The position numbers and the translations under genes are program-made. This document shows, piece by piece, positions 8,157-16,193 of a stretch of DNA of 64,000 nucleotides. The notes under the pieces were generated by a model. It saw nothing but the letters and a program-made list of their open reading frames with translations, had not been told where the DNA came from and made no database searches. Position 1 is the first letter of the stretch, and every line of letters starts with the position of its first letter. Source of the stretch: JABMMZ01 sp040386935 (lineage in GTDB: Bacteria > Bacteroidota > Bacteroidia > NS11-12g > UBA955); assembly GCA_040386935.1 (NCBI GenBank), contig JAZKEQ010000001.1:1-64000 (forward strand). The letters run 5' to 3'.

Positions 8157-10229
8157 ATGACTTACTTACAACGACTTGCCCCTGCCCTTATTGTGGCATT
8201 GTTTTGCAGCAGTTGCAACAACATCAGTAAAAGCACGGATGCTTCGCAGGGTAGCGACTCTGCTACTGTCATTTTCAAACTTTATGCAGATGAAAACAGA
8301 TTTGCTGATGTAGAAGTTTTGCGCTACGATGTTCCGGGTTTTGATAAATTGACCCTGCAACAAAAATTATTGGTGTATTACCTGAGTGAAGCTGCGCTGT
8401 GTGGACGCGACATCAATTACGACCAAAACAATAAATACAATTTACGACTGAGAAAAACCCTTGAAGAATTATATGCAAATTTTGAAGGGGATAAAACAAC
8501 GGAAAATTTCAAACGATTTGAGGTCTATTTAAAAAGAGTTTGGATCAGCAACGGCATTCATCATCACTATGCTGAGAATAAACTTGCACCAGAATTTTCT
8601 TCCAATTATTTACTTTCAGTAATTACACAATCGCCAAAAGCAAAATTGCCTTTAATTAAAGATAAAGACACTGCCGGATTTAAGTCGTGGTTATTAGACC
8701 TTATGTACAATCCAAAGACTGAAGCAAAACGCGTTAACAAAGCTAATGGCATTGACAAAATTGCACTTTCAGCCAATAATTTTTATGAAGGATTAACTGA
8801 AGAAGAAGTAGAAAAATTTTATGCTGAAAACATAAAGAATGATTCAATTGAACCAATCAGCTGGGGACTTAATTCTAAACTGATTAAAGGCGATGACGGC
8901 ATTAAAGAAAAAGTATGGAAAGCCGATGGCATGTATGGCAGTGCAATCACCAAAATGATTGAATGGCTTGAGAAAGCAATTACAGTTGCAGAAACCGAAG
9001 AACAAAAAAACGCTTTGACTCTATTGGTTAATTTTTATAAAACAGGTGACTTAAATGCATGGGATACTTACAACATTGCATGGGTAAAAGACGTTAACAG
9101 CAGCATCGATGTTATCAATGGTTTCATTGAAGTATACCACGATGCAATAGGCATGAGAGCCAATTTTGAAAGTGCTGTTGAAATCAATGATTTTGAAGCC
9201 AGTTCAAGAATGAAAACACTTGGAGAAAATGCCCAATTCTTTGAAGACAATTCGCCTATCGACCCACAATTTAAAAAGAAAAAAGTAACCGGCATTACTT
9301 ATAAAGTTGTAAATGTAGCAATGGAAGCGGGCGACTTAGCACCATCTACTGCAGTAGGCATCAACCTGCCGAATGCAGAATGGATAAGAGAAAAACACGG
9401 TTCTAAATCGGTGAGTTTGGGCAACATTGTTGATGCTTATAACAAAGCAAATTCAGGTGGCATGCTATCAGAATTTTGTTGGAGTGAAGAACAGGTAAAC
9501 AGAGCAAAAACATATGGCCAACTGGCATCAAAAATGCACACTGCTTTACACGAAGTAATTGGCCATGCAAGTGGACAAATGAATAAAGGTGTAACTAAAG
9601 CTAACTTAGGCGCTTATGGCTCTACACTTGAAGAAGCGCGTGCTGACCTGGTAGCACTTTACTACATGCTTGACCCAAAATTGGTGGAGCTTAAATTGAT
9701 TCCAAGTATTGAAGTTGGCAAAGCAGAATACGATGACTACATCCGCAATGGATTAATGGTGCAATTAAGACGTTTGCAAGCAGGCGATGATTTAGAAGAA
9801 GACCATATGCGCAATCGCCAAATGGTGGCACTTTGGGTGTATGAAGAAGGTCGCAAAGAAAACGTCATTGAGAAGAAAACAAAAGATGGTAAAACATTTT
9901 TCGTCATCAATGATTATGATAAACTGCGTATACTTTTTGGACGTTTGCTTAATAAAATTCAAATGATTAAATCAACCGGCAACAAGGCTGCAGGAGAGCA
10001 ACTGGTAGAGACCTATGGCGTAAAAGTAAATAAAGAGATTCACAAAGAAGTTTTGAAACGCGTTGAAGTTTTAGATGTTGCGGCATACAGAGGATTTATA
10101 CAACCCCGCTACACACCTGTGATGGACAACGGCAAAATAACAGATATAAAAATTGACTTTACTGAAACTTATATTCAGCAGATGTTGAGATACAGTCAAA
10201 TGTATGGTTTATTGCCTTTAGAAAATTAA
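8157..10229 (+). CDS. Dipeptidyl-peptidase III-like zinc peptidase (family M49), lipoprotein
   Basis: 690 residues. The M49 zinc motif HEVIGH lies at residues 465-470, and the second motif EEARAD at about 492-497 supplies the third ligand Glu, as in DPP III (HExxGH...EExRAE). M49 enzymes remove dipeptides from the N-termini of short peptides. The N-terminus has a signal sequence with a lipobox-like 'LFCSSC', so it is probably exported and lipid-anchored, unlike the cytosolic eukaryotic enzyme. Length fits the family (about 670-730). It lies 21 bp after the dehydrogenase gene and is followed by a strong hairpin terminator, so it may close that transcript. A role in peptide scavenging is inferred. 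Confidence 0.9.
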   Translation: MTYLQRLAPALIVALFCSSCNNISKSTDASQGSDSATVIFKLYADENRFADVEVLRYDVPGFDKLTLQQKLLVYYLSEAALCGRDINYDQNNKYNLRLRKTLEELYANFEGDKTTENFKRFEVYLKRVWISNGIHHHYAENKLAPEFSSNYLLSVITQSPKAKLPLIKDKDTAGFKSWLLDLMYNPKTEAKRVNKANGIDKIALSANNFYEGLTEEEVEKFYAENIKNDSIEPISWGLNSKLIKGDDGIKEKVWKADGMYGSAITKMIEWLEKAITVAETEEQKNALTLLVNFYKTGDLNAWDTYNIAWVKDVNSSIDVINGFIEVYHDAIGMRANFESAVEINDFEASSRMKTLGENAQFFEDNSPIDPQFKKKKVTGITYKVVNVAMEAGDLAPSTAVGINLPNAEWIREKHGSKSVSLGNIVDAYNKANSGGMLSEFCWSEEQVNRAKTYGQLASKMHTALHEVIGHASGQMNKGVTKANLGAYGSTLEEARADLVALYYMLDPKLVELKLIPSIEVGKAEYDDYIRNGLMVQLRRLQAGDDLEEDHMRNRQMVALWVYEEGRKENVIEKKTKDGKTFFVINDYDKLRILFGRLLNKIQMIKSTGNKAAGEQLVETYGVKVNKEIHKEVLKRVEVLDVAAYRGFIQPRYTPVMDNGKITDIKIDFTETYIQQMLRYSQMYGLLPLEN

Positions 10230-10244
10230 TTTTAATTTCACTAT

Positions 10245-10275
10245 AAAAAAGACCGGCATAACCGGTCTTTTTTAT
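10245..10275 (+). terminator. Intrinsic terminator after M49 peptidase gene
   Basis: A perfect 12-bp inverted repeat (AAAAAAGACCGG / CCGGTCTTTTTT) with a 5-base loop, followed by more T residues. It lies 15 bp after the peptidase stop and ends before the serpin gene, separating the two units. The A-tract on the left makes it partly bidirectional. Confidence 0.9.
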
Positions 10276-10307
10276 TTACCTTTTTTATTTATATGGTATT
10301 AAGTAAT

Positions 10308-11501
10308 ATGAAAAATCTTATCGCCTTTTGCTTTATCCTTATATTTCCAAAAACTATGCTACCCCAAAACGGGGTGAGTGGCAATAACCGTTTTGCCATC
10401 GACTTGTATTCAGTTCTCCAGCATTCATCTGACATAAGTAATTCTATCTTCTCCCCATTTTCAATCTCATCTGCTATGGGCATGACCTATGCCGGGGCTG
10501 CAGGTAGCACCTATGAACAAATGAGAAATGTGATGCATTTTGACACAGGCATGAATACTCCAATTGCGTTTAGCACCCTTAATCACCCTTATCTGAATCC
10601 GAACAGTCCTGTGAAAATTGCCAATAAAATATGGGTTGCAAAAGGGGCCATTATTAAACCGAAGTTTTCTGAAATCGTGCGCGACTATTATAACTCGGGT
10701 GTAGAACGCGCTTCCTTTGTCTTACCCGACAGTTGTAAAAAAGCCACCAATGACATCAATGAATGGGTAGAACAAAAAACCAACCGCCTGATCAAAAACC
10801 TGATTCCTCAAGGTGAATTAGATGCATCAACAAGAATGGTATTGGTGAATGCCATTCATTTTAAAGGCGACTGGAAATACAGCTTTGATTCAACCAAAAC
10901 ACATAAAGAACCTTTTAATAGTGCTGACGGCAAAAAGGACTCTGTTAAAATGATGCACATGACCAGCTATCAGCGATACTATGAAACCCGCACATACAAA
11001 GCCATTGAATTACCTTATAAAGACAGCCAGCACATGTCGATGGTGATACTGTTACCCAATGAAAATTATTCCCTCAAAACAGTTGAAGACTCCCTGAATG
11101 AAGGGTTCATCAACCGCTTGTCAAAAAGTCTTTCTTATTCATATCACAACACCATTCTAACATTGCCAAAATTCACAATCGGGAGTTATTATAAACTGAA
11201 AAGTGAAATGATAAAATTGGGGCTGACAATCCCATTTACAAATGCTGCAAATTTTTCAGGCATATTGAAAGACGAATCATTAAAAATCAGCGAAATCATA
11301 CACAAGGCTTTTATTATGGTGAATGAGAAAGGAACTGAAGCAGCTGCAGCTACTGCTGTAATAATGGCAAGAACTACCACTAGTATGGAACACAGACCGG
11401 ATACAACAAAAATTTTTAAAGCTGACCAGCCATTTATTTTTTACCTGAAAGATACCACCACCGGCAGCATTCTGTTTATGGGCAAAGTACAGAAACTATA
11501 A
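10308..11501 (+). CDS. Secreted serpin-family protease inhibitor
   Basis: 397 residues from ATG 10308 (MKNLIAFCFILIF..., a signal peptide); an in-frame ATG at 10293 would add five residues. The serpin fold is clear: 'NSIFSPFSISSAMGMTYAGA' near the start, 'LVNAIHFKGDWKYSF' in the middle, and the reactive-loop hinge 'NEKGTEAAAATAV' followed by 'ADQPFIFYL' and 'ILFMGKV' at the end. The small-residue hinge (T-E-A-A-A-A-T) indicates an inhibitory serpin able to insert its loop. Aligned by hand to alpha-1-antitrypsin, the scissile bond falls around 'MARTT', so an Arg/Thr-directed target is possible, give or take two residues. It ends 6 bp inside the convergent GSCFA gene. Targets are unknown. Confidence 0.93.
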   Translation: MKNLIAFCFILIFPKTMLPQNGVSGNNRFAIDLYSVLQHSSDISNSIFSPFSISSAMGMTYAGAAGSTYEQMRNVMHFDTGMNTPIAFSTLNHPYLNPNSPVKIANKIWVAKGAIIKPKFSEIVRDYYNSGVERASFVLPDSCKKATNDINEWVEQKTNRLIKNLIPQGELDASTRMVLVNAIHFKGDWKYSFDSTKTHKEPFNSADGKKDSVKMMHMTSYQRYYETRTYKAIELPYKDSQHMSMVILLPNENYSLKTVEDSLNEGFINRLSKSLSYSYHNTILTLPKFTIGSYYKLKSEMIKLGLTIPFTNAANFSGILKDESLKISEIIHKAFIMVNEKGTEAAAATAVIMARTTTSMEHRPDTTKIFKADQPFIFYLKDTTTGSILFMGKVQKL

Positions 11502-12449
11502 GCGGTTCTTCAGTATCGGATATAATTCAATAATTTTATCGCGCATGGCTTCTGCATGATATTTTAGTTTATCTGTATTTTCCTGTGAAGTATCCAAAGG
11601 GCGATGCTGCTCCAGCTTCCTGTAATCGGACACTGCCTTCATTGCCTGTTGTGTTTTTTCAGCAAATGCATAATGGCTGAATTTATCAAATACATAATCG
11701 ATGGCCATACTATTCGGATGGGCGCCATCACTATCAAAAAAACGATAATCCCTTAAATCATCAATCACCAATTCATAGGCCGGAAAATAATGAATATTCT
11801 TGCTCTTCATTTTTTCGATTGCCAATAAAAGTGTAGCCTTACTGAGATTATTTTCATGAACCCCATCTCTTAAATGTTTAACAGGAGATACTGTAAATAT
11901 GACATTTAATGCAGGATTGATTGCCAATAATTGCTCCATTATCTTTAGCCATCTTTCAGCAATTTCATCAACAGACAAGAGATGTTTTGAAAAAAAATGC
12001 TGAGGCAGTTTATGGCAATTGGCTACTATCTCATCGCGCTCTTTCAGTGTGTATACCCAAGCAGTACCAAATGTTACAATCAACCAATCAGCCTGTTTCA
12101 AATACGCGCTAAAACTCAATTGCTCTTTATTGATTGCATTTAATACTTTTTCTTTATTCCTATTAGAAAACTTTCCGTGGTGATAGATACTGCTCCACAA
12201 TTCGTTTTGACGCACCAAATCACCTTCACTATACCCATTACCATCTATTACTCTTTTCAGAGGCTCTAAAAGGCTTAAAGGATTAAAAACAATACCATTG
12301 GGATTCATCAATGTGTCAAAATATCTGTCGTTCAGTTTACCTCCGATATGTTCGGTGAAACAAGATCCCATTAATACAATTTTGTCATCAAATCCTATCC
12401 GGGTACCCAGAGGATCAATGCGCAAATCCAAAGAATAAGGTATGGTCAA
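11496..12449 (-). CDS. GSCFA domain-containing (SGNH-like) protein
   Basis: 317 residues matching the GSCFA family (PF08885), named after the motif visible here as 'VLMGSCFTEHIGGKL'. Downstream conserved blocks are 'NPNGIVFNPLSL', 'DWLIVTFGTAWVY', 'VIFTVSPVKHLRDG' and 'FFDSDGAHPNSMAIDYVF'. The family resembles SGNH/GDSL hydrolases (the Ser in GSCF and the D/H in the late block), but its substrate is not established. No ATG is available before the core motif. The only plausible start is TTG at 12449, just after an in-frame stop. It is last in the glyA-led string, 12 bp after the serine hydrolase gene. Confidence 0.88.
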   Translation of the reverse strand: MTIPYSLDLRIDPLGTRIGFDDKIVLMGSCFTEHIGGKLNDRYFDTLMNPNGIVFNPLSLLEPLKRVIDGNGYSEGDLVRQNELWSSIYHHGKFSNRNKEKVLNAINKEQLSFSAYLKQADWLIVTFGTAWVYTLKERDEIVANCHKLPQHFFSKHLLSVDEIAERWLKIMEQLLAINPALNVIFTVSPVKHLRDGVHENNLSKATLLLAIEKMKSKNIHYFPAYELVIDDLRDYRFFDSDGAHPNSMAIDYVFDKFSHYAFAEKTQQAMKAVSDYRKLEQHRPLDTSQENTDKLKYHAEAMRDKIIELYPILKNRL

Positions 12450-12461
12450 ATTTTTACTTTT

Positions 12462-13646
12462 TTATTTTACCAATTCTGTTACAAACTCATCGCGCATATC
12501 ATAGAAAGCCTGTCGCAAAGGGGTTTCACCATTCGTTCCATAGTTTACTAAATTAATGAAAATCCTGTTTCCTTTGGTTGGGAAATAGTGCGCATCACCA
12601 CTGTAACCCAAGTCGCGTCCACTGTGTCCAACGCCCATATGACCTAAATTTAAATGCTTGTACTGCTGCAACAATCCAACGCCAAGGTTTCCTCTTTCAT
12701 CATCTTCAATAAATGTTTGCATGATATCCAATGACTGTTGATTCACCAAGGTTTTTTCTACGAATAAAGCTTTCATGAATTTGTGAAGATCGATAACATT
12801 GCTGTATATCCCTCCATAAGCATTACCACTTCCTGTAACAAGGTTTGACACATTTACGATAGTTCCATTATTGTATAAATCATAATAACCTTGAGCTGTA
12901 AAGGCCGGTAAAGCATCGTGATGTGCATAATACGTATTGGTTAAGCCCAATTTATCAATCACCAATTCATGCATCCATTGCTGATGTGGTTTACCGGTTA
13001 TTTTTTCAATGCAAAGACTAAGTAATAATGTATTTGTATTGCTGTAATCCCCTTCTGTTGCATTGGCTACATAATCAAACTTTTTTGGTTTATTGTATGC
13101 AAATTTTATGAGTTCAGCACCGCTCCAGTTTTTATTCGGATTATTCAATACCGACAAATAAAAATCGCTGTCTGCTATAATATCGTAAATGCCTGTGCTG
13201 TGTTGCATCAAATCCCTGATCGTTGCTTTATCTGCATTGGCTACTTTTTCCAATATCTCAGCATCTAACCACAAACTTATTTTATCATCTAAGTTCACCT
13301 TGCCTTGTTCTCTCAATTGCATTACAGCTGCACCGAACATCATCTTTGTAATACTGGCAACCTTACTCACTGTGCATGGCTTAAAATCAATTCCCTCTAC
13401 TAAATCGGCTTTACCGGCACTACCAATCCAGGTGCCATTTTCGTCTTCAATCAATATTGCAATTCCGGGCAATCCTTTTTTCTTATACTTATCGAGTATG
13501 GCTTGATAAACAGCATTTTTGGGATGCTTATAGCTACTATCAGAATAATTGGCATTGCAGGTTTCTGTCTTACCAACTTCCGCTTTTTTACAAGCCGCTA
13601 TTGCCAGTATTAATAGCGCAGCTATCAAACAATTCAGCTTAATCAT
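12462..13646 (-). CDS. Beta-lactamase-family (class C/DD-peptidase-like) serine hydrolase, lipoprotein
   Basis: 394 residues. The N-terminus is a lipoprotein signal with lipobox 'LAIAAC' (Cys19). The catalytic SxxK is S98-I-T-K101, the YxN motif is Y201-S-N203, and 'GHSGRDLGYSG' near the end takes the place of the KTG-type motif, as in many esterase/DD-peptidase members of this superfamily. The enzyme probably acts in the periplasm on ester or amide bonds (peptidoglycan peptides or small esters); beta-lactam hydrolysis cannot be claimed. Its start overlaps the end of the preceding gene by 8 bp, so the two are likely co-translated. Confidence 0.9.
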   Translation of the reverse strand: MIKLNCLIAALLILAIAACKKAEVGKTETCNANYSDSSYKHPKNAVYQAILDKYKKKGLPGIAILIEDENGTWIGSAGKADLVEGIDFKPCTVSKVASITKMMFGAAVMQLREQGKVNLDDKISLWLDAEILEKVANADKATIRDLMQHSTGIYDIIADSDFYLSVLNNPNKNWSGAELIKFAYNKPKKFDYVANATEGDYSNTNTLLLSLCIEKITGKPHQQWMHELVIDKLGLTNTYYAHHDALPAFTAQGYYDLYNNGTIVNVSNLVTGSGNAYGGIYSNVIDLHKFMKALFVEKTLVNQQSLDIMQTFIEDDERGNLGVGLLQQYKHLNLGHMGVGHSGRDLGYSGDAHYFPTKGNRIFINLVNYGTNGETPLRQAFYDMRDEFVTELVK

Positions 13647-14274
13647 TTTTTGCTCCTTTCTTTAAAACTGATACAGGTACTGTTACACCTAGGTGTAAGA
13701 CATTGTACGGCAACAATGGTACATAGCCCGGAACAAAAGGGGTTTGCAACATATTTTGATAACGAATAAATGTTCGTATACCACTATCAGTAATTTTATA
13801 ATCAATGCCCATGGATAGGCTGATGAGTGCTTGCGGTCGGCTCTTTAACTTTTTCTTTTCCCAGTCGCCATTGTCGTTCATTGTAAATTGTTGAGTAGCC
13901 GGTATCATGTGCAAATAACCTGCACCTAATGCTATGCTCAAACCAAATTTAGACCCGGCTTTATAGCGATACCCAAACTCTGAGTAAAGCATAATACTGC
14001 GTTGCACAAAACGATGGCTGAAGTAACCAGCTTTAAAACTTTGCATTAAATTATGCTTTGGTTTTTCAGTCCAGTTAAATCCCGTGCTAACCGTAATACC
14101 GGGATGAAATTGAGAATAAAAAACTTTTGGAAAACCTGTAATGGGTTTAGCCGTTACAAAATTATTGACCGCTAAACCCCAATAGAGCAGTGGCTTTTTA
14201 TGCGGACTAATTGAATCCGCTTTTATTGTAATGACTATCATTACAAACAACAGGAAAACAAATATCTTTTTCAT
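13639..14274 (-). CDS. Small secreted/outer-membrane protein, unknown function
   Basis: 211 residues from ATG 14274 (MKKIFVFLLFVMIVITI..., a signal peptide); the frame extends three codons further to a TTG at 14283, which is less likely. The mature part shows alternating hydrophobic strands ('KFGLSIALGAGYLHMIP', 'ALISLSMGIDYKI', 'VLHLGVTVPVSVL'), suggesting a small outer-membrane beta-barrel. I do not recognise a named family. It overlaps the serine-hydrolase gene by 8 bp and follows the GldL-like membrane gene by 41 bp, so it belongs to the glyA-led string. Confidence 0.75.
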   Translation of the reverse strand: MKKIFVFLLFVMIVITIKADSISPHKKPLLYWGLAVNNFVTAKPITGFPKVFYSQFHPGITVSTGFNWTEKPKHNLMQSFKAGYFSHRFVQRSIMLYSEFGYRYKAGSKFGLSIALGAGYLHMIPATQQFTMNDNGDWEKKKLKSRPQALISLSMGIDYKITDSGIRTFIRYQNMLQTPFVPGYVPLLPYNVLHLGVTVPVSVLKKGAKND

Positions 14275-14315
14275 GACAGGCAATGATAGCGATTTTTCAT
14301 TAAAAAACTGCTTTA

Positions 14316-14726
14316 TTACTGTTCCTCATCTTCATCCTGATCGTCTATAATATCCGGGTTATAATCAATTTTTTCGATGGTAAGTTTACTGAGCAAAGTT
14401 GACCACACGGCTAGAAAACCAATACCTATAACCAATAACAGCTGAGCTCCCGACCAGTGCATAATTTTAAATATAGCCCCTAATACAATCGTAATATTGG
14501 CAATAAACCTAATGAAATTTACAATTTGTATTGTTTTAAGAGAAACACTTTTCCCGAACTGATAGCGCTTAGCACTTAACAGATAAATAACGAACCAAAT
14601 TAACAATAGAAAAGTGGGACTAAGCCTGAATAAAACACCCAGCTTAATATCGCGTATGAAAGTAAATTCTAAAACAATTAACAGCACAAATGCCAGCCAT
14701 AACAATACAGTTCGCAGATGTACCAT
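14316..14726 (-). CDS. Four-helix membrane protein with GldL-like 'FKIMHW' motif
   Basis: 136 residues from ATG 14726. Four hydrophobic helices can be seen, then an acidic tail ('IIDDQDEDEEQ'). The segment 'VLGAIFKIMHWSGAQLLLVI' closely resembles the transmembrane signature of GldL, the inner-membrane motor component of the T9SS/gliding machinery ('GALFKIMHWPGA...'). The motif also occurs in other small Bacteroidota membrane proteins, and this protein lacks GldL's long cytoplasmic region, so it is not GldL itself. It starts 6 bp after the glyA stop. Function unknown. Confidence 0.75.
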   Translation of the reverse strand: MVHLRTVLLWLAFVLLIVLEFTFIRDIKLGVLFRLSPTFLLLIWFVIYLLSAKRYQFGKSVSLKTIQIVNFIRFIANITIVLGAIFKIMHWSGAQLLLVIGIGFLAVWSTLLSKLTIEKIDYNPDIIDDQDEDEEQ

Positions 14727-14732
14727 AATCAA

Positions 14733-16007
14733 TTAGTATAGCGGGAAGCCTTTCATCAATACATTGACTTTTTTCCTTATCTCCAACAAACGCGCTTCGT
14801 CTGCATGATTCATCAATGCTTCATCAATTAACTGGGCAATAATAGGCATATCAGTTTCTTTCATACCACGTGATGTAATGGCAGGAGTTCCTAAACGCAT
14901 CCCTGATGTAACAAAGGGTGAGCGTGTTTCGAAAGGCACCGTATTTTTATTGATGGTGATATCGCATTTTACAAGTGTATTTTCGGCCAGTTTACCGGTT
15001 ATATCATCGCCTTTAGGTCTCAAATCTATCAACATTAAATGATTGTCTGTACCGCCTGATATTATTTTATAACCCAAATCAACCATTGCCTTTGCAAGTG
15101 CACTGGCATTGGCTTTTACCTGTTTGCAATAAACAGCAAATTCAGGAGCTAAAGCCTCACCGAAAGCCACTGCTTTAGCAGCAATAACATGCTCCAAAGG
15201 ACCACCTTGTGTGCCCGGAAAAACTGCACCATCTAAAATAGCACTCATCATTTTAGGTTCACCTTTTGGGGTTAATTGTCCAAACGGATTTTCAAAATCT
15301 TTTCCCATCATTATCACACCACCTCTTGGACCTCTCAGTGTTTTATGGGTAGTTGATGTTACAATATGACAATGTGGAATTGGGTTGTTTAACAAACCTG
15401 TGGCAATTAAACCTGCAGGATGTGAAATATCTGCCATTAAAATAGCCCCTACTCTGTCAGCAATTTCTCTTAATTTTTTATAATCCCAGTCGCGACTGTA
15501 AGATGAAGCACCACAAATAATTAATTTTGGCTGCTCTCTAACCGCTATCTCTTCAATTTTATTAAAATCAATAGTCCCAGTGGCTTCTTCAACACCATAA
15601 AAACTTGGCTTGTACAGTTTGCCTGAAAAATTTACAGGTGAACCGTGGGTCAGGTGACCGCCATGACTCAAGTCAAAGCCCAATATTTTATCGCCCGGGT
15701 TCAGACACCCCAACATCACTGCTGCATTGGCCTGCGCCCCGCTGTGAGGTTGAACATTGGCCCATTCAGCACCAAAAAGCTGTTTAATTCTATCAATTGC
15801 CAACTGTTCTACCTGGTCAACTATCTCGCAACCGCCATAATAGCGTTTACCCGGCAATCCTTCAGCATACTTGTTTGTTAATACACTGCCCATGGCTTCC
15901 ATCACTTGTTTTGAAACAAAATTTTCAGAAGCAATAAGTTCTATACCGTGTTGCTGGCGTTCTAATTCCAGATTGATGAGGTTGAATATTTGATTGTCGC
16001 GTTGCAT
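14733..16007 (-). CDS. glyA: Serine hydroxymethyltransferase
   Basis: 424 residues from ATG 16007 ('MQRDNQIFNLINLELERQ'); an upstream extension in the frame lacks conservation and lies over the promoter. The enzyme interconverts serine and glycine with tetrahydrofolate, supplying one-carbon units, with PLP as cofactor. Signatures are 'GIELIASENFVSKQVMEAMG', 'NKYAEGLPGKRYYGGCE', 'DLSHGGHLTHG' and the PLP-lysine block 'STTHKTLRGPRGG'. Length is normal for bacterial GlyA. A TATATTTG -7 box sits about 10 bp upstream of the ATG. It heads a string of five minus-strand genes. Confidence 0.98.
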   Translation of the reverse strand: MQRDNQIFNLINLELERQQHGIELIASENFVSKQVMEAMGSVLTNKYAEGLPGKRYYGGCEIVDQVEQLAIDRIKQLFGAEWANVQPHSGAQANAAVMLGCLNPGDKILGFDLSHGGHLTHGSPVNFSGKLYKPSFYGVEEATGTIDFNKIEEIAVREQPKLIICGASSYSRDWDYKKLREIADRVGAILMADISHPAGLIATGLLNNPIPHCHIVTSTTHKTLRGPRGGVIMMGKDFENPFGQLTPKGEPKMMSAILDGAVFPGTQGGPLEHVIAAKAVAFGEALAPEFAVYCKQVKANASALAKAMVDLGYKIISGGTDNHLMLIDLRPKGDDITGKLAENTLVKCDITINKNTVPFETRSPFVTSGMRLGTPAITSRGMKETDMPIIAQLIDEALMNHADEARLLEIRKKVNVLMKGFPLY

Positions 16008-16017
16008 AATTGAGTGG

Positions 16018-16025
16018 CAAATATA
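16018..16025 (-). promoter_or_regulatory. -7 promoter box (TATATTTG) of glyA
   Basis: The minus strand reads TATATTTG, an exact match to the Bacteroidota -7 consensus TAnnTTTG, 10 bases upstream of the glyA ATG. The -33 region holds only a TTT at the expected 19-base spacing, so it is weaker. The predicted leader is very short. Confidence 0.6.
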
Positions 16026-16193
16026 TTCAAAGTTTAAGAGTTTTAAAGACTCCCTCACTAACTTTTATTTCACAGCCCTTCTCTTTCTTTCATAGCACTT
16101 TTATTTTCATTAATCATTCTAAAAAACATTTTTATAGAAATCCATGTAACAAAACCTTATTTTTTTTCGTTACTTTGTTTGTTGAATTTAAGC

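Noticed and set aside
14316..14726. gldL, the gliding/T9SS motor gene
   Set aside because: Only the short 'FKIMHW-G' helix matches; the long cytoplasmic domain and the gldKLMN neighbours are missing.
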